This document shows, one piece after another, positions 25,430 to 36,472 of a stretch of 64,000 nucleotides of DNA (the stretch's first letter is position 1; the number at the start of each line of letters is the position of its first letter). The notes under the pieces are model-generated. The model was not told the origin of the DNA. It saw only the letters and a list, made by a program, of their open reading frames with translations, and did no database searches. The DNA comes from Coptis chinensis (lineage: Eukaryota; Streptophyta; Magnoliopsida; Ranunculales; Ranunculaceae). The position numbers and the translations under genes were made by a program. The DNA lies in contig CM027384.1 in NCBI GenBank assembly GCA_015680905.1, positions 73,751,501 through 73,815,500 of the forward strand. The letters run 5' to 3'.

Positions 25430-26040
25430 ATAGTCGATACTGAGACTTTATCTAAATATATGTATGAATATGCACGGTTTATCATATATCAACAACCTAA
25501 ATAGTTGTGGATCGTTCCATAAATAAATATCACAGAAAATATATCCAAACACAATCAAGCACCAAGATTTCCTACGACGCAGACCCTAGTGGAATGGAAG
25601 GCGAAGTCGGGATAGACCTATAACATAACCGAGCATGCACCTTATGTTTCATCTTTGAACGAGGGTGTCCTAGTGAATAAGTGTGGAAAAGTTAATGGTT
25701 GTGGAAGATATGGTGGATTGGGATAAGTTTTAGAGAAAAGCATGGAAAAAATGAGGATGTGGGTTTAGCACAAAACTCATTCATGGTGTAGTTAGGGGAC
25801 CTGCCTCAAGTCTGAAAATGACGGTGTCAAGTGGTTTATCCTTGGGAAGTATTTGTTTACTAGGTGGATTTAAAAAATCATGAAGCACAGGGAGAAACTA
25901 AAGGATCGAAAGTGCAAACTTCGAGGTTCCTTTGAAAATGTGGAGGTGGGGAATATTGGTGATGGAAGGTGAATGATTCTCAGCTAGAGCTCTCAAGTCC
26001 ATATCATCGAAATCTTGATATATGCAAGACATTCCTCAAT
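25430..26040. other. Unassigned segment in Athila Y where pol would be expected
   Basis: About 600 bp without similarity, by eye, to X pol or to the rest of the window. No long open frame, terminal repeats or target duplication seen. Origin unknown. Confidence 0.5.
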
Positions 26041-26056
26041 AGTTGGGTCAAAAGGG

Positions 26057-26661
26057 TCACCGGGATAGAGATTGAAAAAATTCATCTTCCGTCATAGCAT
26101 CAAGGGATGAATGGTTGTTGGCAAGGGGGACTCGCTGGTGGTAAAGTAAAGCGGTGCAAAAGAGTTGCAGGAATTCTTCTTCGATTTCGATCTCTACTAC
26201 TAGGGAGTCATTGTTAAAGTTGGAATTTCCGAAGGAAAGGAATTTGTTAATCTGTTTCTCCGGAAACATGTTTTTGAAGTAATCTTGAGCTAAGCTCTCG
26301 ATCATGCTAACCTCGCCATTTGTAGATGAATCGGGATACTGTGTCCTCGTTTTGAAAACATTTACCTCAACAGAAAGATAGCCAAAGGACAAGGACATCG
26401 AACCATCGCAGTTTATGAAGCGTTGGCGAGCTAAGAAGGGGCCCTAAAATGATAGGTACAGAGTCGTTAGTGACTTACGCGGTCGAGGATAACAAAGTCG
26501 GCCGGGTAATAAAAATTTTGGACTTTAACCAAAGACGCGTTTTCAACCACACCCTTAGGATACTTAATAGACCGATCAGCTAATTGCAATGTCATTTTAG
26601 TAGGTTGCATCTCCTCTAGACCTATTTGTTTATACAAATAAAAGCGGGAGTAAGTTAACAC
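26057..26661 (-). pseudogene. Athila Y protease region
   Basis: Minus-strand remnant matching X protease (LQLADRSIKYPKGVVEN; SLSFGYLSVEVNVFK). Broken fossil. Confidence 0.78.
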
Positions 26662-26749
26662 TAGCCCCCGTGTCTAGTAAAGGGTCGCCATGTGAGAATC
26701 TCCTAAGGTGCATTGTCTGATGGGATCTACTAGGGTCCTTGTACTTAAC

Positions 26750-28600
26750 AATTCCATTATTTTCGGATAAAGTTGGGAACCTGTTAAGTTAGAAATGCGT
26801 CTTTAGGTATGTTGGTCTTACGCCTAGTAGTGCACAACTCTTTAAGAAACTTAGCGTGGTTAGGTAGCTTTTTATAGTTTCGAGAAAAGGAAGGTTTATC
26901 GTTAGATTTTTTGAAAACGTTCTAATCTCCTCAAAGTTAGTATCCCCGGTTAGCATGGCTAATTTCTGAGGGAACGGTGGTTTAAAACTCTATATTTAGC
27001 GTATGGCTCGACTTGATGTGTAACCTTGGCTTTCTGTTTCTTAGGTTGTAGTTTAACCGGGTACCTCTACAAAGGGTAGGTTCTTCGGTTTCTATTTCGG
27101 TATCTAGTTCGATATCCGGTGTAGGAGTCTTGATGGGGTAACTATAGGCATAGTTACTTTGTTATCAATCACTCTTCCGAACGGAGAGTGGTGATGACAT
27201 TTAGCTCACCCACGGTTGTAGTTTCCATACTAGTATTACCGTTTACTTCAAAGGTCGTGGTTTGTTTGTTCTAGGGTTGGGTATCGCTTGGCCTGAAACA
27301 CGCCTTTTGGTTGGGCTTTCTCTTGGGCTAACCGTTGGTTTAAATTATTAACGGATTGTAGAATGTGTTGGTTAGATTGAGCCATGGTTTGGAAAAGTTG
27401 TTGGCTCACTTGTATGAAGGTGTCAAGACGATCCGGTTTGTGTGGGTGTAGTAGTCACGGGTGGTGTGGATCGGAACTATCTCGCGTTGATTATTTATGG
27501 GCGGATTGTGATAGTTATTATTTACCCGAAACGATACCTCTATTAGCATTATAATTATTATAACTACATTGACCTTGTGCTTGACCTTGTCGAGGTTGTG
27601 CTTGGTTGTTATAATTATTATAATTACCCCGACTCGCGCCCTTGTTGTGGTGGAGCTTTGTTATAACCGCGGCGTTGGCCTAACATATTGATTATTGTAC
27701 CACGTAGGTGTGACTTGTTGGTTATTTCTCCAACCAAAGTTGGGATTTTGTCTCCAAGGGGGTTCACTATTAATGGAACAAGAATGTTCATAGGCTATAG
27801 GGCGATGGAGTCGGATGCTCGGACTCCAACAAAACTACATGGATTTGAATTTACATTCATGACGGGGATAGGCTTTTGTTGAATAGAAATAGCCTCTACC
27901 TTTTTAGTTAGAGATTCGATTAAATTTTTAAGTTCTGGATCGGGTTTCATCTCAAACATACCGGCGGCCTTAACTGTTGAAGAAGAACTAGCGAGGGGGA
28001 TATCATTACTCCCCAATTGTTATTGCGTTTAGTTTGTTCTTCTAAAAATTTGTAAGCCTCCGAGGCTCCTTTACTTAGGAAACTACCCCATTCATTATGT
28101 CAAGGACTTCTTTATGGTGATGTTGAAGTCCTTTGAAAAAGGCACGCACTAACGTGTCTTTTGCTAGATTATGGTGTGGACACTCTATAAGCGGATCGGT
28201 GAAAGCGATTCCAAGCCTCTGAAAATGATTCATGAGGATTACGTGAAAAGAAGTGAATCTTGGAAAGCATTTCATCCGTCTTTAGGGGTGGGTAAAATGT
28301 TCCATAAACAAACAACAAGTTTGGCCCATGAGTCCACCAGAATTAGGGCGCCAAGGCGCTTAACCAAGACGCCTTTATCGGCTAAAGGTGAAAGGGAATA
28401 CCCTCAATTTAATTTATTCCGCACCAACCGTAAGATGGTGGAATGTTGTAAGGACTTGTTCAATCCTACGCGTGTATGTGATAAAGGTTTTTCATGGTCT
28501 AAACCATGAAAAGCGGGTAACAAATTAAATATATTTGGGGGATCACGGAAATCCCCAATCGGTCTACTAGAAACGATGCAAGATTTAGGGCTATCGCCAA
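26750..28600 (-). pseudogene. Athila Y gag region
   Basis: Matches X gag in the same order, including the Asn-rich low-complexity part near 27,480-27,660 and the capsid-like part near 28,040-28,480 (VRAFFKGLQHHHKEVLDIM). Broken fossil. Confidence 0.72.
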
Positions 28601-28999
28601 GGCTTTATAAAAGTCGAGAGAGGAGTCTCTCTTTCTTCACCATAATATCAGGTGGTGTGTGTGAAATAGTAGCTAGAGGTGTAGTGGGTGGGAAACTAGA
28701 TAGACTTGTTTGTTGGCGTTGCCGTGTAATTACGTTAGTTGTTTTTCTTCGACCAGACCTTAATCTCATGCAAGACTAAGTCGAACTTAACTAAACATGC
28801 AACACTCCAAACAATTATGATATACTAGTAGAAACCTCTAACTGGAGATCACGCGAGGTGTGGAAGAAAGGAATACCTGATTAGTCCTTGCTTCGCTTAT
28901 GAATAGCGTCTTGTTTACGCAGCGTGTTCGGTGTAAATAACAAGTTAGAACACCGAAAAAAAAACTTAAAAAATCGAAGTTCAAACAAACCTCAGAGAA

Positions 29000-29170
29000 A
29001 TCCGCTTAAAATTTTGCATAGGCGCGGTCGCTCCTTGTCCATGAAAGTGAGCTGGTCGCGCTTTGGTATGAGGGCGGTCGCTCGAAGTCCAATAAGTGAG
29101 GGCGGTCGCTCAAGTCCGTGACTATAGGGCTTAGGCGCGCTCCTTATAGGCGCGATCGCGCTCCGTGTAA
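29000..29170 (-). repeat. GCGGTCGCTC short repeats in Athila Y leader
   Basis: Several irregular copies of a GCGGTCGCTC motif between gag and the PBS; GC-rich against an AT-rich background. X has a different repeat in the equivalent place (30,786-30,990). Confidence 0.65.
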
Positions 29171-29299
29171 TTCTGTCCCGGAATTTTTCAACGCTGAAAC
29201 GAATAACCACAGTATGAATCAAACAAGGGTGGGTGGGTTTAATAGGACTTAAAAATGACTAATTCTACTATGAAAACAATGCTAAAGTGCAACTAAGAT

Positions 29300-29312
29300 G
29301 GCAGCGGCGCCA
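29300..29312 (-). other. Athila Y primer-binding site
   Basis: Minus-strand TGGCGCCGCTGCC, two bases from the LTR end; close to the tRNA-Asp complement used by Athila elements (one mismatch by memory). Confidence 0.75.
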
Positions 29313-29314
29313 TT

Positions 29315-30785
29315 TGATAAACATAAAAAATGATAGTTTACCTACGAAATGAACGATGAAACTCAAAACGTAAGTAAACTAAAACTATTTATGATGCTAT
29401 ATTTATCAAAGATTCTTCTACTCTCAATCCTATGAGATATAGTGGAGTAGGAAGTTCATTCCACTCCTAGTTCTCTAGCATGGAATGTTTTCTAATCTAA
29501 TTAGTCGGTCTTAAGTCTAATGAGAGTTTTACGAGGGGGAATTATACTACGATGCAATATGAAATTGATTATTTGAATTTAAACTACGAATGCTATGGAA
29601 ATATGATTGTTTTTTAATCTAGATAAGGGTTAGAGGGGAATTGAATCCACCTCGAATCCAACTTAATAACCTAGCATAGATTGTTGTATCTCGATTCTTA
29701 CGTTCTTACGGCAAGAATTTCGAGTTCTAATCCCTAGTGTTCGTGGCATTTCTACCAAATACTAACTAGCATGTGAGGTCGTCCACCCATTCTCATGGCG
29801 AAACACGACCTTCTAGAGTGGAATAGAATCTACAAACAATTCTACACTAACAACTAAGTTTTCATCAAGGCTTCATCAACCCCTCTAATGGAGGTTTTAG
29901 CCTTGATTCATCAAACTAACATTTCCCATTGAATCTAAACTAAACATAATGTAAAGAATTGAAATTTACTTAATCAAACAATAATGACATCTAATTTAAT
30001 GACTAAAATGAAATAAGAACAAGAATTGAAATTAGATCTAATAAATTGTAAATGACAAAAATCGAAATTGACAAGAATAACTATTTTATTTATCTAATCA
30101 ATAAAGAACAATGATTTAAAGTTTTAATCTAAAACAGGGAATGAAATTCTAAAACTGAGATCTACAACTAATTAATGGAGGCTACTAATCTAATTTCTAA
30201 TCTAGGTCTAACTATCTATCATTAACAAAGAGCTAATCTTTGGTTTTTATATGTTAAGATCCAAAAATCGTGCATGGGCTTGGATCCATGTTTTGGGCCA
30301 GAGAATCAGGCCCAAAACCCAATTCTTTTAGTCCAAAAAGGCCTCTTCAGCTGCAGTTGGCTTCCACAGACTTTTCGTCCACTTTTGCTCCTCTGATTGG
30401 GTCAAGGCTTAGACCATTGGAATGATCTTTCCGAGCCGGTAGTTTTGACATAAGGTAGGCCCAATTCGAGGTCCGAGTCCAAAGATACGGCTTTCGGAAG
30501 TTCTCGACTTTATCTTTGTTTGGCCGCGTGTCGACTTTTCAGCTTTTGACCGGGCTTTAGAAAAGCTTTATCTTCTTGAATCTTGGCCTTTAATCACGGA
30601 ACTCCTTAGTAACCGACCTTTTCTCCTTTATCTCACTAAAGTGGCACATTTCTGCACATAATGGACTTTGAAGCCCTAAATGCATAAAACATCGCAATGT
30701 CGATTAACTCTTACTTATTATTCACATAATTGGTCTAAAAGTACGATTGTTAAGGGGTTAAAACTACAGTTTTGGGCTCTTATCA
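29315..30785 (-). repeat. Athila Y 5' LTR
   Basis: 1471 bp, pairs with 21,621-23,090; followed by target duplication GAGCG. Confidence 0.9.
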
Positions 30786-30990
30786 GAGCGCAGGTGCATT
30801 CCAAGTTGGCCTTGGTAGGGCGTAGGTGGCACTCAGGCAAAAGTTGGAATTCCAGGCATGTGAGTGCAGGTGGCGCTCCAAGTTAGCCTTGGTAGGGCGC
30901 AGGTGGCGCTCAGGCAAAAGTTGGAATTCCAGGCGTGTGAGCGCAGGTGTGCTCGTGTTTTGCCTTGGCAGGGCGCAGGTGCGCTCTGAG
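30786..30990 (-). repeat. Tandem repeat in Athila X leader
   Basis: About two and a half copies of a unit near 80 bp built around GGCGCTCAGGCAAAAGTTGG and CCAGGCGTGTGAGCGCAGG. A further partial copy lies at 21,550-21,620 on the other side of Athila Y, so Y landed inside this array. Confidence 0.8.
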
Positions 30991-31122
30991 TAATTTTTTT
31001 CCGAGGAAACTTGCAAACCTGAAATAGACAACCACAGTGAGAATCCAAACAAGCGTGGGTGGGTTATGGGACTTTGAAAAACTATCAATTCTAAAGAAAA
31101 CAATACTAAAGAGTACTAAGAT

Positions 31123-31135
31123 GGCAGCGGCGCCA
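31123..31135 (-). other. Athila X primer-binding site
   Basis: Minus-strand TGGCGCCGCTGCC two bases from the 5' LTR; same as in Y. Confidence 0.78.
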
Positions 31136-31137
31136 TT

Positions 31138-32253
31138 TGGTAAACGTAAAATTGAATAATTTACCTACGAATGAACGATGAAACTCAAAACATAAGTGAA
31201 ACTAAACTTAATTACGCGTTGCTATCAAAGATTTCTATACTCTCAATTATATCGAAATAGAGCGGAGTAAAAAGTTCGTTCCACTCTTAGTTCTTTAGCA
31301 TTCAAGTTTCCTAGATTAACTAATCTATTCAAAGTCTAATGAGAGCAATGGTGTGAATTATACTACGATCTGAATTAAAACTAGACGTAATATAAAGATT
31401 ATAACTTTATTAAATTTAACTGAACAATAATTGAATTCTAAATTAATAACTAAGAATTGAATAACAACAACTGAAATTAGATCTAACAATTTTAAATGAC
31501 AAAATCGAAATGAACAAGAAATAACTATTTTATTTATCTAATCAATGAAGAACTATGATTCAAGGAATTAATCTAAAACAATGTATGAAACTAATTAATT
31601 TAACTAATTGAATTCTAAAACTAGATCTAGAAGCTATTCTAATGGCTACTTTTTTATCTAAACTATCTAACTATCCCTTTCTTAAGAACTAAGTCTTGTT
31701 TTATGTAAAGGAGGAGACCAGATCCACAATTTCTTGCATGGGCTGAGGAGCCATGTTTTGGGCCGGAAAATCGAGCCCAAAGCCCAATTTCTTCAGTCTA
31801 CAGAGCCCGTTTCAACTGGCTATGACTTAAGTAGACTTTTCGTCCACTTCTGCTCCTCTGATTGGTCAAAACTTGGACCATTGGAAAGCTCTTTCTGAGC
31901 CGACCGTTTTGACGTAAGGTAGGCCCAAATCCGAGGCTTGAGTCCAAAGATATGGTCTTCGGAAGTTCTGTTGACTTGTGCACTATTTCTGCCCGTGTTG
32001 ACTTTTTCAGCTTTTGACCGGGCTTCATAAAGGTTTTGTCTCCTTAAATCTTGGCCTTTATCACAGAACTTCTTAGCAACCAACCCTTTGCTCCTTTATA
32101 TCGCCAAAGTGGCACATTTCTGCACATAATTGAGTTCCATGCCTGAAATACATAAAAGCACGAAATTAGCATTAACTCTTATTTATTACTCGCATAATTG
32201 GTCTAAAAGTAGTATTATTAAGGGGTTAAAACTACAGTTTTTGGCTCTTATCA
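31138..32253 (-). repeat. Athila X 5' LTR
   Basis: 1116 bp, TGGTAAACG...CTCTTATCA; pairs with 10,497-11,632. Confidence 0.9.
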
Positions 32254-33480
32254 TCCGCCTTAATCTCTCCTATAGATATATTAAGAGCGCGGTTGACCAG
32301 TTTCTCAATATGTTCCAACTTCAAATCATTGCTCCTTTGCATGAATCTTCGCCTTATCGAGACTCCTAGGATTTGGGAGACATAATCCAAAGTGATAGTC
32401 ATCTCCTTAAATGGCATATGAAATGTGTTGGTCTTCGGATGCCCCCTCTAAACAAATATAGAGACCAACACATAATCCTGATGCTCGTATACTCCCATCA
32501 CGATATCATACAATCCCTGTCCTTCTAAGCTCGTTTTAAAATCTAGGGGAGTTTTTAAATTCTAACTTCAGATTCGATTGATTTAACTTGGTTAGGTGTT
32601 GACCAAAATTCAACGCTCCGCGTTCCTTCTAAAACAAAAAAGAGTTAATGAGAATAATGTTTCGTAATAAAAAATTAAAGTACTAAGTGTATACTATATG
32701 ATATTAATATTCCCTGCCCCTCCCAAACATCGCGAGCCACGTGCACCACATAGTCATATAGAAGCTGCTCTATTCCACGTCCACGCACTCTATAAGGGCC
32801 ACCACCATATACAGCTAGTTGGTACTCCTTGTCTTTCTTGGATTTTCTCATAATATTTCCAACTGGACGTACATCCACCAGTTCTTCCACTGTTTCCTCC
32901 ACTGCATCCTCTTCCGAATCGGCATCCCCCTCCAAATTGTCATCCTCCTCACCTGACTCTTCCCCATCATCGACATCATTGCCATTACCCTCTTTTTCAC
33001 CATCCTCCTCTTCCTCTTCGCCTTCACTATCACCCTCTTCTTCCTCATCATCACATACATCTACATTCTCCCCAAGAACCATATTTACATCCACATCCTC
33101 ATCTAAATTTATATCTTCATCTAAATCTACATCCAAATCCAAATCTACATCCTCATCTACAATACTCGGAACATAAGATTTTTTTTTTCCTCTTTCCCCA
33201 TTCTTATTTTTTTTCTCTACTAACTCTAAATCACCTACACCTACAGTACTCGCATCGGCATCATCTGCTTTTCGATCCCCTCTACGGACGGATGCCGAGG
33301 TGATGTTCCCAACACAAGTACAAACCTTAAATTGGGCCAAGTTGGGCTGGGGTCTACCCAACACAATTGGGAGGGTGTCAATAGTAGGACCCCTGAGCAT
33401 TTGAGCCCACTTTGGACTGATATCAATAGTTTCGATATATATCCATGATTTTTGCCTCGATAGCAGTTTGCACTTTGCAA
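32254..33480 (-). pseudogene. Plant mobile domain (PMD/MAIN-like) gene, 5' piece, split by Athila X
   Basis: Minus-strand reading. 33,400-32,675 is an open stretch: LRGPTIDTLPIVLGRPQPNL, a long Asp/Glu-rich region (33,180-32,830), then a YGGGPYRVRG...LLYDYVVHVARDVWEGQ segment like the 'GGP...LL..Y..HVA..W.GE' lead-in of PMD proteins. After a probable intron (acceptor TTTTAG near 32,630), 32,417-32,254 gives MPFKEMTITLDYVSQILGVS, the diagnostic PMD core (aminotransferase-like, PF10536). The gene then stops at the Athila X LTR and resumes at 10,496. PMD proteins are transposon-associated or domesticated (MAIN, MAIL1-3: genome stability, transposon silencing). There are additional in-frame stops between 32,600 and 32,420, so it is probably dead. 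No start codon could be fixed. Confidence 0.7.
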
Positions 33481-33586
33481 GGATTTAGGTTGCAGGCACA
33501 ATTTGTCCTCAAGTTGGGTGCAATGGCTCCGCATTCCCTTAAAATCGGTAGGAGTTGCGGTGATTTTCTCCTCCTATCTTTATATA

Positions 33587-33606
33587 ACTCTCTATATATA
33601 GAGAGT
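33587..33606. promoter_or_regulatory. TATA-rich perfect palindrome upstream of PMD
   Basis: ACTCTCTATATATAGAGAGT is a 20-bp perfect palindrome about 110 bp upstream of the PMD reading region; on the minus strand TATATATAG could act as a TATA box, with TTATATAAAG next to it. Confidence 0.45.
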
Positions 33607-33619
33607 ATTATTGAGGAAT

Positions 33620-33745
33620 GAAGAGTGCATTCAACGCGAGTTGAAATGGCGTGGTTTATAAAAACCCAAACGGCGCCACTTGAAGTGGCGTGGAATGTAA
33701 AATACAATTTCATACTGCGCCATTTGAAGTGGAGTGGTTTGCGAA
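33620..33745. repeat. Three diverged copies of a GCCACTTGAAGTGGC-like inverted motif
   Basis: GCGAGTTGAAATGGCGTGG, GCGCCACTTGAAGTGGCGTGG (two segments) and GCGCCATTTGAAGTGGAGTGG recur at about 45-50-bp spacing. Each has a CCACTT/AAGTGG palindromic core. Located between the divergent PMD (-) and mTERF (+) genes. Confidence 0.6.
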
Positions 33746-34243
33746 GTGTCCCCACCAAACCACATGCTAATTATGAGAACAACGAATTACTACACTACCC
33801 CCACTACTTCTATTTTATTACGGATGTATCGTCTTTTGCTAGTTATGTTTAAGAGGGTGTAGGGACAGTTTTGTCTTTTGCAAAATTTGGGTTTCTATTT
33901 TATGCCATTTGAAGAGGAGTCGAATGGTTTAAATTATTTTTTTTTCATTCTCATACCGTTTTCATTCACGAGCTATCTATTGAAGTTTATAGCAATGCAA
34001 AACATGAAAAAATACTTGGTTGTTTCAAATTTCCTATTTAAACAATTCAAATTCAAGTGGCATAGGATTGTTCACACCATTGATTCAACAAAACCTACAC
34101 TCTATCCGTATAACACTGTTTTTTGGAGGGATAGAGATAGAGAGTGGCAAGCCATTGGACTCAGCCTCAGAAGTTGAACAAGTGAGTAGCGGGTTTATCC
34201 TTGAAACACCATTCTTTGTATGTTTCAACTTCATGCTACGATT
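33746..34243. other. Intergenic / mTERF upstream region
   Basis: AT-rich sequence with no gene recognised. Presumably holds the mTERF 5' UTR and promoter; no definite motif chosen. Confidence 0.5.
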
Positions 34244-35339
34244 ATGTTTCGTTTTCATTGCAAGAAGCTACTAGTTCAGAGAAGAGATTTGTTATTCAAT
34301 CCAAATTCAATATATATTAGATCCATTTCTAGTAATCCAACACATGACAACTCATTCATAGTCTCTTACCTGGTCGATTCATGTGGATTATCTCATGAGA
34401 AAGTTGTTTTGTGTCAAAAAAAGTCCAATTTGAGGCACCCACAAAACCAGATTCAGTCCTCAGCTTGTTTAGAGACCATGATTTTACCAACATCCACATC
34501 TCCAAAATCATCCCAAAACTGTCAAAACTGCTGTTATCTGATGCTGCTAAAACCCTTAAACCCAAACTCAAGTTTTTCAACTCTATAGGTCTTTCTGATC
34601 CTGACCTTGCCAAGGCCATTTCAAGGGACCCAAACTTCTTGATGCTAAGCTTAGAGAATAGAATTAGACCTGGCATTTCTTTCCTCAAAGCTATCCTTCC
34701 TACAGACAGTGATGTCCTAACTGTGATTAAACACACAACAAGGGTTCTTAATCAAGATCCACAAAGAAGGCTTGCACCCAACATTGCACTCTTGAGAACG
34801 ATTGGCGTACCAAATGACAATATTTCGAAGCTAGTACGAAGAAATGTTAACACGTCATTGATGGATAGGTTCAGTGAGGTTGTCAAGGAAACTAAGAAAA
34901 TGAAATTTAATCCTTCACAATATCAATTTATTAGAGCAATCGAGGTTTTGTCATACTTGAGCAAATCTTCCTGGGATGCAAAATGTGACATTTTAAAGAA
35001 TTGGGGTTGGTCTGAGAAGGAGATACGCATGGCGTTCAGAAATCAACCTGTCTTTAAGTCGTTATTTGAAAAGAATATTATGAGCACTATGGAGTTTCTA
35101 GTGAACAAGATGGATTACAATTCGTTACTAATTTCCAAAACCCACCAGTGTTGCTCAACTTCAGTTTGGAGAAGAGGACTATTCCGAGGATCTCAGTTAT
35201 CAAAGTTTTAGTCTCAAATGGTTTTGTTAAGAAAACTTGCAGCTTATATAGAGTGTTAACTTTGACTGATAAAGTCTTCCTGGAAGAGTTTGTGATGAAA
35301 TTCGAGGGAAAAATACCTGAACTGCGCAATGTATATTAG
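34244..35339 (+). pseudogene. mTERF-family protein, nearly complete but frameshifted
   Basis: mTERF proteins are helical-repeat nucleic-acid binders of mitochondria and chloroplasts, acting in organelle transcription, splicing or ribosome assembly. The N-terminus (34,244-34,405) starts MFRFHCKKLLVQRRDLLFN, an arginine/serine-rich, acid-poor leader like a mitochondrial targeting peptide, then PTHDNSFIVSYLVDSCGLS, the usual beginning of plant mTERFs. The main frame (34,411-35,140) has VLSLFRDHDFTNIHISKII, IGLSDPDLAKAISRDPNFL and GWSEKEIRMAFRNQPVF repeats. The last 60 codons (35,148-35,339) end EFVMKFEGKIPELRNVY. These three parts lie in different frames: one change near 34,405-34,415 (an A-rich run) and one near 35,139-35,150, so it looks like a recent pseudogene of about 363 residues, or the shifts are sequencing errors. 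It has no introns, as usual for this plant mTERF group. Confidence 0.85.
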
Positions 35340-35556
35340 GGAAAGATGATTGTTCTGTAACTACCGTTTTTGTTATGAACAATGACTTTTTCGTAAAAGT
35401 TGTTGATTGCTACTGAGGCAAGATATTTATTTCCCTGTCATTCAATGTTTAGGATTCAGTCAAGTTAGTGCTTGGTCTCATGGAACGATGGGGGTGAAGT
35501 TTCATCAAATTTTGCATAATTTGCATGTAGGCAGTGGTTATGCTGTTAGACACAAC

Positions 35557-35675
35557 TGACAAATAATGAGAAAATGATTTCTGGACCCTTAGGTCTATTA
35601 CATATTGACACCTGTACATTCTATTTAATGATCTAGTTGTACTCCTATATATATTGAGTTATATACTCTAATACA
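35557..35675 (-). repeat. Copia C 3' LTR
   Basis: 119 bp, same ends as the Copia A LTRs; preceded by ACAAC exactly as at 5753-5757. Confidence 0.85.
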
Positions 35676-35737
35676 CTCCCTCAAGATTAGTTGAGATGAA
35701 GTCCATATGAGCTTGTCAGTAGAGAAAATGCACCCCC

Positions 35738-35968
35738 TCAAGTTGTAGTTGCCGAGGCTTGTAAAACTGCCAGTCGTTGTTGAAGTTTAGAGAATCTTGC
35801 AGAAGACAAACCCTTGGTAAATATGTGTGCAATTTGATTTTCTGTGCATATACATTGAAGTTTCATAGAACCATTTGTAACTTTTTGTCTAATATAATGA
35901 AAGTCTACCTCAATATGCTTTGTCCTTGCATGAAACACTGGATTTAAGGATAATGATATAGTACTCAA
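35738..35968 (-). pseudogene. Copia C RNase H end
   Basis: RNase H C-terminal stretch with TKHIEVDFHYIR, as in Copia A. Separated from the rest of pol (58.6 kb onward) by the Tat2 insertion. Confidence 0.8.
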
Positions 35969-36055
35969 GTTGTCACACCATAGTAGTGGTGGTTGAGGAA
36001 GATATACCTTTAATTCTTTAAGAAGAATGCATAACCAAGCAATTTATGCTGTTGT

Positions 36056-36472
36056 TGTATGTACCAGTGTACTCATACCCCTACGAACGACCATCATTGG
36101 GTACTACTATAAGAGCCACCCACTAATGAGGCGTGCTTGCTTGCCCACTACTATGGCATTCCCGCTTGTCTACTAGTGAGGCGTGCTTGCTTGCCTGCTA
36201 CTGTGGCATCGCTTGCCTACTAGTGAGGCGTGCTTGTTTCCCCGCTACTGTGGCATTCCCGCTTGCCTACTAGTGTGGCATTCGAGCATTCCCTCTATTG
36301 GAGCAATGACATTGCCCACTAATATAGCACTTAAGTTATATACCGGAGATATGTCAAGGGATTTTTTCCATATAAAGCTTTTGGAAAGATTTCATACAAA
36401 GAGGGAAATATCTCATCAAATAAGAAAATGGTATTTTAAGCAATAAGAAGCTTAATATATTTATTTTCCTAT
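36056..36472 (+). repeat. Tat2 5' LTR, first part
   Basis: Matches 57,980-58,405. Contains three copies of a unit near 50 bp (GAGGCGTGCTTGCTTGCC...ACTAGT). Ends at CCTAT, the Tat1 target site. Confidence 0.9.

Larger units (their letters stand above)
21621..30785 (-). mobile_element. Athila-type retrotransposon Y, lacking recognisable RT and integrase, nested in X
   Basis: 9165 bp, minus strand, LTRs 21,621-23,090 and 29,315-30,785 (about 1470 bp each, TGATAA...TTATCA), and a perfect 5-bp target duplication GAGCG (21,616-21,620 and 30,786-30,790). PBS of the same tRNA-Asp type as X. Gag and protease remnants are present, but no RT or integrase was recognised; the space between protease and the 3' noncoding region holds unrelated sequence. 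A first 380 bp of the LTRs differ by about 2% by eye, so this is the younger Athila. Structurally complete at its ends, coding parts broken; it would have needed enzymes from a relative such as X. Confidence 0.9.
10497..32253 (-). mobile_element. Athila-type Ty3/gypsy retrotransposon X, broken, interrupted by Athila Y
   Basis: Minus-strand element. LTRs (TGATAA...TTATCA) lie at 10,497-11,632 and 31,138-32,253; removing the nested element leaves about 12.6 kb, normal for Athila. Parts in element order: PBS (tRNA-Asp type), leader with tandem repeats, gag, protease, RT, integrase, an extra sense ORF region, long noncoding 3' part, purine tract, LTR. It is broken, with about ten or more interruptions. 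LTRs differ by about 4% by eye. The 5-bp flanks are TTTGC and TCCGC, so the target duplication is either diverged or not original. It lies inside a PMD gene. Confidence 0.9.

Noticed and set aside
32829-33176. Ser/Thr/Pro-rich protein on the plus strand
   Set aside because: Shadow of the Asp/Glu-rich part of the PMD gene on the minus strand.
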